Assembly (NCBI GenBank): GCA_027972325.1
Contig: JAPMOS010000001.1
Coordinates: forward strand, 343,001 to 407,000
Reading direction: 5' to 3'
DNA from: Paratrimastix pyriformis
Lineage: Eukaryota > Preaxostyla > Paratrimastigidae
Length of the DNA stretch: 64,000 bases
This document shows, piece by piece, positions 46,826-57,543 of this stretch (positions are counted from its first letter, which is position 1; the number at the start of each line of letters is the position of its first letter). The position numbers were made by a program, and so were the translations under genes. The notes beneath the pieces were generated by a model, which searched no databases, was not told the DNA's origin, and was given only the letters and a program-made list of their open reading frames with translations.

Positions 46826-47295
46826 AAGGGCCGTTTCGGCGGAGTTGTCATGATGGCCGCACCAATCCTCCCCCCGCGATGCCGACCGGACCCCCGACAA
46901 GGAGCCCGGGCCAACCAAAGATTACATATTGATTTGAGAATTTGTCACTCGATGATGAAGAAAACCTCAGCCGAGACAGCATCCCCACCCGCACACAAGG
47001 GTGGGAGGGAGCCGCGAAAAACGGAACACATCCCGACTGGGGCCGCTGTGGGGGGGCGGCGGCTCCGTTCGTGGATGGACGGGGATGGGGACTGCCGGGG
47101 GAATATGCCCCTGGGGGAAGGAGGCTCCCGGATGCCAACAAGCCAGGCGGGGACGCCACACGGAACGCCGAAACCAAATACGATTCAAAAGGTGCCCTCT
47201 CGCGCGGCGAGCGCCCGGTGGGCCGAAGGTCGGGGAGGGAGGGACGGCCGGTGGGTCATGTCGACAGGGGGACAGCAAGGAGGTGCGGTGGCCGC
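46826..47295. other. Convergent intergenic region, no gene seen
   Basis: 470 bp between SRP19 and the PPKL stop. Frames on both strands are open only because of composition, and no conserved block or local-type intron was found. Confidence 0.5.
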
Positions 47296-50200
47296 CTACT
47301 GGGGCTTGCGGCCGAAGCTGAACACGGGGCCCGTCTGGCAGCGCCCGCCCAGGCCCAGAACCACAGTAAACAGGGAAAGAGACGTGAAGCCGGTGCGGAA
47401 GGAGCGATCAGGTTGCAGAGGCGGACCAAGGAGTGCTGTGCCGTGCGATGGGGTCTGGCTGTGCGGTCTGGCTGTGTCTGTGGGATGGCGGCAGTGCATG
47501 CAAGGCATGTGCTCAGCGGGTCTGGCTGTGGATGTGATCTGCTGCCGTGTGCCGTGTGCCCTTTGTGCCGTGTGCCCTTTGTGTCGTGTGTGGTGCCGGG
47601 TCGGGCGTACGGACGGGCTTGGGCTTGGCGGCGGGCTTGGGGGTGGGCGCGGGGGTGGGGCTCATGTCGACGGTGGGCAGCAGGCGGCCCGAGGCGATGG
47701 GCCGGGGCGGGGTGGCCCGGCGGTGGTGGCCGTGGGGCACGGGGTCGGGCTTGATGACCTCCAGGGTGGAGGTCAGGTTGTGGTCCAGGTAGAGCATGGC
47801 CCCGTTGTTGTTCTGGTCGCCGCAGTAGTTGGTGGCCGAGAAGACGGTCAGCAGCTTGCCGCCCGCGAAGTAGAAGAAGCCCTCGGTCGCAGCCTGGGTC
47901 GGGGAAGAGGCACGGAGGGAGCGGATTGGATTGGATTGGATGGTGTTGTTGTGTGAAGAGGCGTTGGCAAGCTTTCGCTGGTGGCCTTTTGGTGGAAGGT
48001 TTGATGTTTTTGTTCGCGGTGTTGTTGTCTGGCGCTGCGTCTGGTCGGAGGCTGGGGCTGTGGGGCTGTGGGGCTGTGGGGCTGTGGGGCTGTGGGGCTG
48101 TGGGGCTGTGGGGCTGTGGGGCTGTGGGAGGGCCGGACCTCGTGGCCGCGGACGATGAGCTTGATGGAATTCTTCTGGCAGAACTCGTCGACGACGGTCC
48201 GGTTGAACTGCACCCCGCCCCCGCGGGCGTTGTCCTTGTACTTGCGCGGGTCGTCCTCCTGCTCGCTCGGGTCCGACCAGAGCAGGTTGTACAGCAGCCG
48301 GTCCGCAGGCACTGCAGAATGACCGCCAAAAACCACCGAAGGGGCGAGGGGATGACGGTTGGGTGGCGTTCATGGTCAGGTGCTGCTGCTGCTGTTGCTG
48401 ATGTCGGATGCTGCGAATTAATGCTGGTGGGATGGCGATGATGGTGGGGATGATGCTTATGGCGCTGGAATTGGGTGCTGATGCAGTTTTGGTTCATGAT
48501 GCGTGATCATCACTGGATGTTTGGATGATGCTTTGATTGAGCGCATGGTGGTCTGTCATCCTCACCCGTGAGGTCCCGTGGCCAGGGGGCAAGAGGGTCC
48601 ATGCGTGGGCAGCGCATGCAGACCCTCGGGGTCGACGGGTGTGGGGCGCTGGATGGAGTAGGCGTTCTTGAGCTCGGTCAGCTGGGGGCACAGGCCCCCG
48701 TGCAGGCAGAAGACCGTCCGGGCCACGAGGGCCGTCGGGGGCAGCACGTCGAAGACCTCGTTGAACATGAGCCACACCCGGCTGCCCTGCTCGACCCCGT
48801 ACCGGGTCAGGCACTCGTCCCGGAAGCCGTGGTCGTGGTTCACGCTGCGGATCTCGTGGTTGCCGCGCAACTGGAGGCGGGTGGTGGCGGCGGGGGTGGT
48901 GGCGGCGGTGGTGGCGGCGGCGGGGGGTGGTGCCGGTATGGCGGGTGGCGCCTGTGGCCGGGCCTGCGGGGGCGCGAAGCGAGGAGGGCGAACAGGAGGC
49001 ACACGACGGCCAGCGAGTTTGGCCCCCGGTCCACGTAGTCGCCCAGGAAGACGTAGTTGGAGAGGTCGGTGGTGGGGTTGCCGCACATGGTGAAGAACTT
49101 GATCAGGTCGCTCATCTGCCCGTGGATGTCCCCGAAGATCTTCACCGGCGGGTCGACCGAGACCAGGCTCGGCTCCACCGCGATCGTGTCCCGGGCAAGC
49201 AGCAGGAACTGCGGGCACGAAAGGGAGGGTGGGTGGGCACCGCCCGGGTGCATGGGTGAGGGTGCGGACTTGCCATGGACTCGACGCTTTGTCTGATTCC
49301 TGATTCCGTCTCTGTTCGTTTTTCTCAATCCTCTTTTTTCTGGGTGCGTCTGATCGACATGAGGTCCGCCGTGTCACAAACAAAGAAGAAGAAGAAGAAG
49401 ATTCGGGCGGGCCGGGGCGGGGCGGATGGGAGGGGCAGCGTGACGGACCCGCTCGAGCTCGGGGACGGTGGGCGTGTAGGCGTCGTAGTCGGTGAGGAGC
49501 CGGCTGATCATCCCGTCGAGCCAGGCCTCCTCGGCCACAGCGTCGGGCCGCTTGGCGGTGGCTGGCTGCTGGGCCGACATGGTCGAAGCCGTGCTCAGGC
49601 GGCCGAAGGCCTGAAGGGGCAGCCAGAGTGGAGCAGGAGCACAGATGGACCCGGTGCGACGGCGAGCAGGGCAGAGGGCAGAGGGCAGGGCAGAGCAGCC
49701 AGAGGGCAGAGCAGAGCAGCCAGAGGGCAGAGCAGAGCAGCCAGAGGGCAGAGGGCAGAGGGCAGGGCGGCGGACCTCGGGGAACATCTCGCGGGAGGGC
49801 GTCACGAGCTGGGTCTCCTTCGAGGTGTACAGACGCACCGCCGTGACGGGGATGTGGTCACCGCGCCGGTAATAGGGCTGCACGGGCAGGCGGGGGCGGG
49901 GAAGTCCGGGGATGGAGTTAGAGGATGTTGTTGGGATGGCATGAGAGGAGGATGGCATGAGGGGATGTTGGGATGCGAGGGAGGACGGGATGCGAGGGAG
50001 GATGGGACGGGCATGGCGGACCGTGACGCCGAAGGTATGGTGCAGGTCGCGCATGATCGTCCGCTGCAGTCACACCCCCCACCCCACCCGGGTGGTGCGC
50101 CACGATGATGGCGGGAAGGAGGCGAAGCGAAGAAGAGGGGGCGCGATCAGCGGGTGTCAAACATGGAGATCGCCCCGCCCAGAGCATGCTCAACAGGGTG

Positions 50201-51769
50201 TGGGGGGTGTGGCGGGTGTGGCGGGTGTGGCGGGTGTGGCGGGCGTGGTGGGCGTGGTGGGGGGCGGACCGAGGCGCCCGCCTGGCGGGGCACGGAGTAC
50301 GAGAGGCTGGTCACGTCGCCCGTGGCGGGGATGGCTGAGTCGCCGACAGGAGCCGCCGAGACATCGCCCGAGAGCGAGGCCTTCGGCACTTGCTGACCCG
50401 CCACCGCTGCAGGCGAGGGGGGGAGGGAGAGGGCGACGTCCCGTTGGGATGGGTGGGTCCGCGAGGGGGGGGGGGGGGTGGGGCCTGTACGGACATGCCT
50501 TCCAGAGGCCCGTGCATGTGCGGTAGCCGGCCCAGCCGCCGTAGACCCACATGTCGCGGCCCACCAGGGTGGCCGTGTGGAAGGAGCGCGGGCAGGGCAC
50601 GTTGCCCGACATCTCGGCCACGCTCCAGGTGTTGTTGCGCCCGTCGAAGCAGTAGCCCATGTTGCAGTAGTCGTAGGTCTCCGTGCAGCCGCCCCACATG
50701 AGGATGTTGCTGCCCTGGTCGCCGAACAGCAGCAGGCTGTGGCCCAGCCGAGGGCCCGGGTGCGGGCCCACCGCCTCCAGGACCATCCACTGCTCGGCCC
50801 CTGTGCGTGGAGGATCCCCGGCAAGAACCCAGGCAGGGGAGAGGGTGAAGAGCCTTGACGGCGGGAACCCCAACGAGCGGGGGGAGGGGGGAGGGCCACA
50901 GACGGGGGTCGAAGATCCACATGTCGTCGTAAACCACGCTGGAGCCACGGCCGCCGTGGATGAGGATGCAGCCGCTGGGGTCGATGAGACACCCTTGGAA
51001 AACACGAGGGGGTGGGGCAGGGCGAGAGGGGTCGACACGCAACCAGGTCATGGTGCCCATATCCAGAAGATACGTGTCGCTGTACAGTTCGCCCTGGAGA
51101 GGAAGACGCCGAAGGGCAGCGAGTGGCGTGAATCACAAGAACAAAAAAAACACAGACCGTGGTCGTTTGGCCACCGAAAACAAACATCTTTTCGTCATTG
51201 ATGTTGGCGGCGCAGTGTCCACGACGAGCAATGGGAATGGCACCCTGGCATTGAGGGGTCACAAAGGTGTTCATCCGTTCGCTGTCAGGGGTGTCGCCGT
51301 GAGCTGCCGCTTCGACGCGCAGATGGGATGGAACTGCGAAAAATTTGAAACTAGAGGTCAGACGGGATAAAAATTGGGTCGGACCGTTATCGTAGCGAGC
51401 AACAACAACGTCGTTAAAATATTTTTCCCGGTTCCGGCCGCCAAATAACACAATGTTTTCACCACGGAAAAGAAGGGCAGTGTCGCCACGAGTCAAATCA
51501 AGTCCCTCGGCGCCCAGTGGGTTGTAAGGATGCGTCCAGGTGCGAGTCGTGGTATCGAAAGCGGAAATGTTATTGAAAAATGTGCGGTCATTGTCCTTCC
51601 CAGACTCGCCGAACAGGAAGAGCATGGTGTTATCTACAGCAATGACGGCGTGGCTCATTCGCGGCCGAGGGGGATTCCCAGCAGATTCTCGAACATCTGT
51701 CCAATCCAGGACACATTTCGTCGTCGTGTCTGGTGGCGGAGGAGCAGCAGGGGTTTGCTCGATCTGCAT
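47296..51769 (-). CDS. PPKL: Kelch-repeat PPP-family Ser/Thr phosphatase (PPKL/BSU1-like)
   Basis: Eleven exons: 51769-51158, 51093-50904, 50800-50495, 50406-50270, 50063-50022, 49877-49776, 49610-49449, 49208-48624, 48311-48139, 47893-47615 and 47334-47296; about 875 residues. The N-terminal half has kelch blades (MLFLFGESGKDNDRTFFNN, NIVLFGGRNREKYFND, KMFVFGGQ, CILIHGGRGSSVVYDDMWIF, MWVYGGWAGY). A linker leads to the phosphatase: KIFGDIHGQMSDL, GDYVDRGP, LRGNHEIRSVN, FCLHGGLCPQLTEL, LLWSDP and FSATNYCGDQNNNGAM, all metal-binding signatures intact. Kelch then PPP is the PPKL architecture, best known from plants (BSU1) and alveolates. Exon 8 has a GC-rich stretch near 48,880-48,960 that replaces the usual segment before RGNHE and requires one extra base to stay in frame. 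All donors are GTC. Confidence 0.9.
48055..48127 (-). repeat. (GGGGCTGT)n tandem repeat in PPKL intron 9
   Basis: About nine 8-base units on the plus strand, inside the 245-nt intron 47894-48138. The sense strand is C-rich. Confidence 0.9.
49675..49768 (-). repeat. 21-nt tandem repeat in PPKL intron 6
   Basis: Three to four copies of a 21-base AGAGGGCAG/AGCAGCC-type unit inside the intron 49611-49775. Confidence 0.8.
50201..50258 (-). repeat. 9-nt tandem repeat in PPKL intron 4
   Basis: Six or so units of GCGGGTGTG (plus strand) in the intron 50064-50269; the sense strand is C/A-rich. Confidence 0.85.
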
Positions 51770-51965
51770 TTTTGCGTCTATAAACAGGGTTCTTGAACGA
51801 AGCCTGAAACTGGATCAGCTTCTGGCGTTCCAGGGACCATCACCTCATGTCCCGGGAATTGAGGGTAGCAAAGAAGAGGCCATCGTGTCAAGTGGGGTGG
51901 CCGTTTGCCTTATTGGGTGAGCGGTTGATCATGACAATTTTTTTTAAAAAAAGCCGAGTCACATC

Positions 51966-52228
51966 ATGACCGATGAGGCAAGGACAGAGGTGCCCCATCA
52001 AGCCGGATGGTGGCGGGAGGTTTCGACCACGTCTGATGATTCATGTTCTGACGAGGAGGTGATCCACATGCCGATTGAGATCGCAGCAAAGTCGGGGGAG
52101 GGGGGGGGGGGGGGGGGGACCCCTTTGTGCCGGCTGTCATCTTGTTCAGCAACGCCAGCAAAGATGCTATCAAGCTGGATCGCTCGATTGGTTCACACCA
52201 GAAATCGCTTCCAAAAAAGCCATCATGA
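51966..52228 (+). CDS. Possible small hypothetical protein, 67 residues
   Basis: Two exons, 51966-52090 and 52150-52228, are joined by a 59-nt intron with the local-type GTCGG donor, a G-rich interior and a TTCAG acceptor. The predicted protein starts MTDEARTEVPHQAGWW, has an acidic Ser patch (TSDDSCSDEE) and a basic C-terminus (KSLPKKPS). No family is recognised. Support is only the intron grammar and an ATG in a gap of about 590 bp between PPKL and the SVOP-like gene; it could also be 5'UTR of the latter. Confidence 0.3.
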
Positions 52229-52360
52229 TATTTTTTTTTAATTGCGGTTTGGGTTCGATTCTGCGATAGCCGTCAAGTTACTTTGACAGCCCACGTCAAC
52301 GTGCACAACCCCTCCTTTTCGTCTCGTCGGGTTTCTGGGCCCTGGCTTCGGAAGGTGCGA

Positions 52361-54625
52361 ATGAACAAAGATCCGGATGAATCAAAGGTTGCTTTGAATC
52401 TTGACGATGCCCTCGATTATGTCTGCGAACTCCAACGCCGATCCGCTTATCTTCTAGCCCTCCCAACCACCAGCTCGGTTTCGGGCGTTTCCAAATTCTT
52501 TCGATGATGATGTGCGGTTTCTGTTGGTGCGTTGACACCATGGAAGTGATGGCCCTTACTTTTCTGCTGGTTCAGCTTCGCCTCGAATGGGGCCTGTCCC
52601 CCTTCGAGGAGTCAGCCCTGCCCGCCGCCATTTTTGTGGGTCTGCTCCAAAACAAAAAGCACTACAATCCTCACGCACACTCCAGGCGTCTTCATCGGCA
52701 ACATCTTTTTCGGCTGGCTCAGTGACCGGCTGGGGCGTCGCTACGGCTACCTGCTGACCTGCGTCCTGGTGTCCGGCTTTGGGCTCGCCAGCGCCTTCGC
52801 CCAGAACACCTGGCAGATCACCCTCTTCCGGGCCCTGGAGGGTGTCGGCCTCGGGGGCAGCGTGGTGGGCTTCTCGCTCATCTCGGAGCTGCTCCCCGTC
52901 CGGGTGCGGGGCAAGGCCCTGCAGTTCTTCGAGTTCTTCTCGACGGGCGGGGCCCTCATCGAGGCCGGCCTGGCCTGGGCCTTCCTGCCCATCATGTCAT
53001 GGCGCTATTTCCTCCTAGTCTGCCCCCCCCTCCCTCCCCCCCCTCCTCGTGACATGTTCCGACCTCTACGGGGGGGGGCTGCCGGCAGATCACGGTTGGG
53101 CTGATGGTGGTCAACCTGTGCATGTGGCCCTTCCTGCCCGAGTCCCCGCGGTTCTACGTCCTCACGGGCCGCCCCGAGAAGGCGCGCAAGGTCCTCGAGC
53201 GGATCGCCCGCATGGTCTGCACCCCCCCTGGAGGAGGCCACCCACCGCCCGTCATGCCGGGGACTCACTGGTCATGACGTCATGACACCATTCATCTCCT
53301 TTTCTGGTGTCGGGGGGATGGTTGGGCGGACGCTGCAGAACCGGAAGCAACTCCCGGCGGGGCAGCTGATCTGCCCCCGGGTCGCCCACCGGGCCCGCCC
53401 AACGGACCTCTTCGCCAAGGGCATGTGGCGCACGACCGTCTCGATGTGGCTCATCTGGTTCATCGACACCTTCGTGTCCGCTGCTGCCCCCGAGCCCCCG
53501 GTGAAAAGCCACCCCTCCCACGGCCCTCGATGGGGGGGATGACCTGACGGGGCGCATTGGGGGTGGGTTTGCCCTTGGTTGGGCCGCAGGTACTACGGGT
53601 TCATGATCCTGACGCCTGACTACTTCCAGCTGGAGGCCAAGGACTCCAACTACCTGATGATCTTCGTCACCACGGCTGCCGAGGTGCCCGGCCTGCTGGC
53701 CGCGGCCCTGCTGGTGGACCGGCTGGGCCGGAAGCGCTCCCTGGCGCTGTACTTCGCGCTGACCATGGCGGCCACCATCCCGCTGGGCTTCCAGCTGCCC
53801 GCCTGGGCGGGGCCCGTGTGCATGATCTGCTCGCGGATGTGCATCATGGCCGCCTTCAGGTCGGTCCCCCCTGCCCCTGCACATCGTCACCGTCAATCTC
53901 CCCCTCCCTCGACCCTTCCTCGCCGCTGTGCCTGATCTGCCCGTTTCGTGGCCGCCTTCAGGTGGGTCCCCCCCGACTCTCGGGACCACTGCCACTGCCC
54001 CCTCGGCTACTCCTCCTCATGGCTGCGGTTTGGTATCTTCTTCGTCCGGTCATGGGTGGGTGGGTGGGTGGGGCAGCGTGACGTACACCTACACGCCGGA
54101 GGTCTTCCCCACGGCCATCCGGGCGATCGCCATGGGGACCTGCGCCGCCACGAGCCGCATCTCGGGCATCGCGACCTCCTTCGTGGCCGCCATGACGGTC
54201 CGCACCCTGGTGGCTCCGTCCCCCGGGTAATGGCCGCTGTGTCCCGTCCACCTCCCTCCCCATCGTCCCTCTGCCCTCTCACACCCTCAATCATTCCCAT
54301 CCGATGACAGGACGACAGCCTGTGGTACCCCGTCATCGCGTACGCCTCGGCCTGCCTGGTGGGGGTGGTCATGGCGCTGCTGCTGCGGAAGGAGACCGCC
54401 AACAAACGCCTCGCCGACACGGTCGACCAGGAGAGCACCGCAAACTCGGCCGCCGCCGTCGAGCTGGCCGGCTCGCCGCCCGCCGTCTCCCCGCCGGCCG
54501 AGGGCTCGGGCAAGAAGTCCCCCGGGTACCGCCCCGTCCTGGCGGAGGCCGACGAGGAGAGCGAAGGCCGCGGGGAGCGGGTGACCCTCCTCACCGACGG
54601 GCCCATTCTCTCTGGGGCCATCTGA
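52361..54625 (+). CDS. SV2/SVOP-like MFS transporter
   Basis: Eight exons: 52361-52420, 52474-52639, 52686-53017, 53089-53214, 53339-53475, 53590-53859, 54077-54197 and 54311-54625; 508 residues, phases closed. Family marks: LDDALDYLGFGRFQ at the start, MCGFCWCVDTMEVM in helix 1, GNIFFGWLSDRLGRRYGY (MFS loop 2-3), SELLPVRVRGKALQ, PESPRFYVLTGRPEKA after helix 6 and VYTPEVFPT-like TYTYTPEVFPTAIRA in the second half. Relatives move organic ions or act in vesicles; the substrate is unknown. The cytoplasmic C-terminus is Ser/Glu-rich and probably regulatory. The start is the first ATG in frame with the family's N-terminal motif. Intron 6 holds a decayed copy of the exon 6 end. All donors are GTC. 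Confidence 0.9.
53948..53973 (+). repeat. Duplicate of exon-6 end and donor site
   Basis: This 26-base segment repeats 53847-53872 (exon end plus donor) with one clear mismatch; the flanking 5' bases back to about 53,928 are also similar. The functional copy reads AG-GTCGG, the second copy AG-GTGGG. It lies in intron 6 of the SVOP-like gene. Confidence 0.85.
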
Positions 54626-55297
54626 GGAGGCAGTTGCCCAGACGGGAGGCGGGCGCTGCGGTGGTGGGCTGTCTCCGCTGGGGCAGCACTCGCTTCCCCC
54701 CCACGACGCAGCTGTGTCTCCTGTGCCCCTCCACGCCTCGGCGGGGGGGAAGTGTTCAAGGCTTTTTGGTGTCGGCGTGTCATCGTTCGGGTTCGGGCCC
54801 TCCGGCTCTTCACACCCCACCCATCCGCATCCCTCCTCCCTCTCTCCCTCCCTCCCTCCCTCCCCGGGTGCAGGGCCCACGTCAGTTGTTGTTGTTTTGT
54901 TTTCGCTTGTTTTCGGTGGCCGGGTCTGGCCGTCCCTTTTTTCGGGGGTTGTCCCCCTGCTGGGAGCGGGGCAGCCTGGCGCGGTCTCCCGGATATCGCC
55001 AGCCCCATGCCCCCCCCTTTTTGGCCCCGGTTCGGTTCGGTTTGGGTGCGACGGGTGGGCGGCGGTTCGGTTTTTTTGGGGCTTTTTTTCTTCTCGGCAG
55101 CCCCCCCGGGCCGCCTCCCCCGCTGCTGCTCCAAAGTCATCCTCCCCCCCTCCCCTCCCGTGGGGGGACAACAACCTCATCTTTTTTTCAGATGGAATCG
55201 ATCGCGGGGTGGAGGAGGAGATGGGAGGAGGGGGGGGAGAGGGGGGTGAGTGTGTGCGTGCTGTGCGGGGCGGGGTGGAGGGGATGGCGTGCGTGCC
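54626..55297. other. Convergent intergenic region, no gene seen
   Basis: 672 bp between the SVOP-like and coiled-coil genes. It contains pyrimidine-rich runs, a CCCTCC repeat and short T runs. Probably two 3'UTRs; nothing further could be supported. Confidence 0.5.
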
Positions 55298-57422
55298 TCA
55301 GAAGGGGCGGGCCGGTGGGGCGGGGGCCGCCTCCATGGCCCTGCGGAGGGCGTCCTCCTCCTGGCGGCGGCGGGCCCGGTCCTCCTCGCGCCGGGTCCAC
55401 TCGACCCGACTCAGGGCCGCGTCGAGGCGGTCCATCTCGCGCATCATGGCCCCCACCTCCTCCGGCCCGGGCGGCCGGTCGTCCTCGTCCTCCGCGACCG
55501 CGTGGCCCAGCAGCCGCTCCCGGGCCAGCCGCCGCGAGGGGGCCGTGGCGTGGGTGCTGGTGCAAGATGGCGGCCGGGGCGGCCTGCCCGGGCCCGTGGG
55601 CGAGGGCGCGAGGGCGCGGGTGGTGGCGGTCGTGGCGCGGCCGCCGGGGTAGCGGGACGGGGGCAGCCCGAGGCTGCTGCTGCCCTCGGTGGTCCGCGCG
55701 GTGGGGGGCGGCACGGGGCGTGGGGGCGATGCCCGCTCGCAGAGGGAGGTCGGGTCGGGGTTGGCGCTGGGCGTCAGCAGGCACGACCGGACACGGGAGG
55801 GCGCCTGAGGGGTGGCGGTGGTGGTGGCAGTGGCGGCCTGGGCCAACGGCCCTCGGGGGCCGGCCCGGAGGATGGGCGCGTGAGCGGCCCCGGTCATGGC
55901 AGCCGTGGGCCGGGGCCCGAGGAGGGCGCCGACCGGACCCGTGCGGCCAGCTGGGTGGTGGAGGCCGGGTCGAAGGGGTCCGGCGCGTAGCCGGGTGGGA
56001 AGAGCTGGGCCGTGGCGTTGAGCTTCTTCCAGACGTAGGGCTCTTGCAGGGCCACCGCCCGCCGGAAGGTCGCGTCGGCCTTGGCTACGCAGACCACCCG
56101 TGTCGGTGTAATCAGTCCGGGGGGGGGGGGGGGGGGGGGGGGTGAGCAAGAGGGCGGACCCTTGAATGTGTCGCGGGTCTGGTCGTGCCGCTGGAGGGCG
56201 GTCTCCCTGCGGGCCTCCTCGGCGAGGGCCCGGCTGGTCAGGGCCCGCTCCTCCATCGCCCGGGCGAAGGCGTCCCCCCGGGCCGCGATCGGGTCCTGGA
56301 TCCGCTGCCCAGCCACGGCACGGCGGGTAAGAGAGTCAGAGAAAGAGTGAGTGAGAGTGAGAGTGAGAGTGGGGGGAGGGGAGGGGAGGGGAGGGGAGAG
56401 GGAGGGAGGGAGGGAGAGGAGAAGCAGCAGGGCAGATGGTGGCCAGGGGTCCGTGCAGGTGAAGATGGCGATGGTTCCACTCCCCGGGGGGATCGGCAGA
56501 CCTGGAGAGGCAGGAGGGTTGGGGCGCTGCAGTCACCCCCGACCCGCGGTGGCAGCCGCAAGGCGCGCGAGGCGGCGCTGAATGGGCGCCGATCGGCGGC
56601 GGGGTTCTTCAGCTCATCCGCAGGGGAACTCTGCAGGCCACGGAGACGAATCGTGAGCAGGGTGCAGGGGTGCAGGGTGCAGGGTGCCGAACCTTGGGGG
56701 CGGTCAGGGCCGGGGGGAGGAGGTACGGCTCCAGGAAGGACCTACCCGTCAGCCGGGCACGGGCGGTTTGGGCGCCCCGGTTCGTGGAGCCTGCTTCTCC
56801 AGGGCTGGATGCTCCCCTTGGTTGCTGCCAGTGAACCTCCCGCCTGCGAACGGAGCGCTTTCGCTCGGCGATGGGCAGGCCCACATCGGGGGAGGCCACG
56901 TGGGGGTTGGTCACGGAGAAGGGACGTCGGACGTCCTGGGGTAGTACCCACTCAGGTGCCGGCAGTGGGTCTAAGGATAGAGGGATCTGTTGGACCGGGG
57001 GCAGTGCTGCGGCCGAGGGCGACAGCCGCGATTTGGGCTTCTGGGCAGAGGTGAGGCGAAAGATGATGGAAGTCATCAGACCGCTGCACTCGCCCTGCTG
57101 GAATAATCAAAAAACTCTTCATATTCGTTCCCAGGTGGCGGTCGGGCTTTCCGAACCCCAAGCATTTCGAGCTCCTTAATTTCATGGGCTCGCGACGGGG
57201 TGGCGGGCTCATCCGCCTTCTCAACCTTCAAACCAAGATTGTGCTCGAAGCGTTCGATCTCTGGGGCGCCGGTTCAACAAGTAAAGTCGACGGGCGATGG
57301 GGAGGGTGCAGACCGGTCCGAATCTCTTCGGCAGCGAGGATTTTCTGATCATGCCGAAAGTTTTTCTCTGCTTCTTCCATTTCGCGCTGTCTCCTTTTCA
57401 AATTCAGCAGCCATTGGTGCAT
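55298..57422 (-). CDS. Coiled-coil protein of unknown function
   Basis: About seven exons starting at the ATG at 57422 (exon 1 57422-57314). The frame is followed across donors GTCTG, GTCTG, GTTCG, GTCGG, GTCCG and GTCCG. The first about 95 residues are helical and charged (WLLNLKRRQREMEEAEKNF, then IERFEHNLGLKVEKADE, AHEIKELEMLGVRKARPPP). The middle is Pro-rich (PEWVLPQDVRRPFSVTNP), followed by RIQDPIAARGDAFARAMEE, a helix of Arg/Glu/Ala heptads, then YVWKKLNATAQLFPPGYAPD. The end is another coiled coil (VGAMMREMDRLDAALSRVEW and RRQEEDALRRAME). I do not recognise the family; several blocks look conserved rather than random. The exon between 56,560 and 56,310 is the least certain. Confidence 0.65.
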
Positions 57423-57543
57423 CGGAAGCCCGCAACAAGCCGAGCAGTTTCGAAAAAAAGGCAGTTGCAGGAACCCAATGCTCTGTACACGGTGCCCTGT
57501 CAAACTATCAAACATTATTCTCATGGTAAAAACGCGTCTTATT

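Noticed and set aside
46850-47956. Plus-strand frame of 368 codons
   Set aside because: It lies mostly antisense to PPKL exons and introns with no recognisable protein features.
51300-51365. A 30- or 60-nt intron in PPKL exon 1
   Set aside because: GTCTG and CAG signals exist, but both options and no intron are all in frame, so it was left unspliced.
52245-52270. GGTTCGATTCT resembling a tRNA B box
   Set aside because: No pairing T-stem, A box or acceptor stem could be drawn around it.
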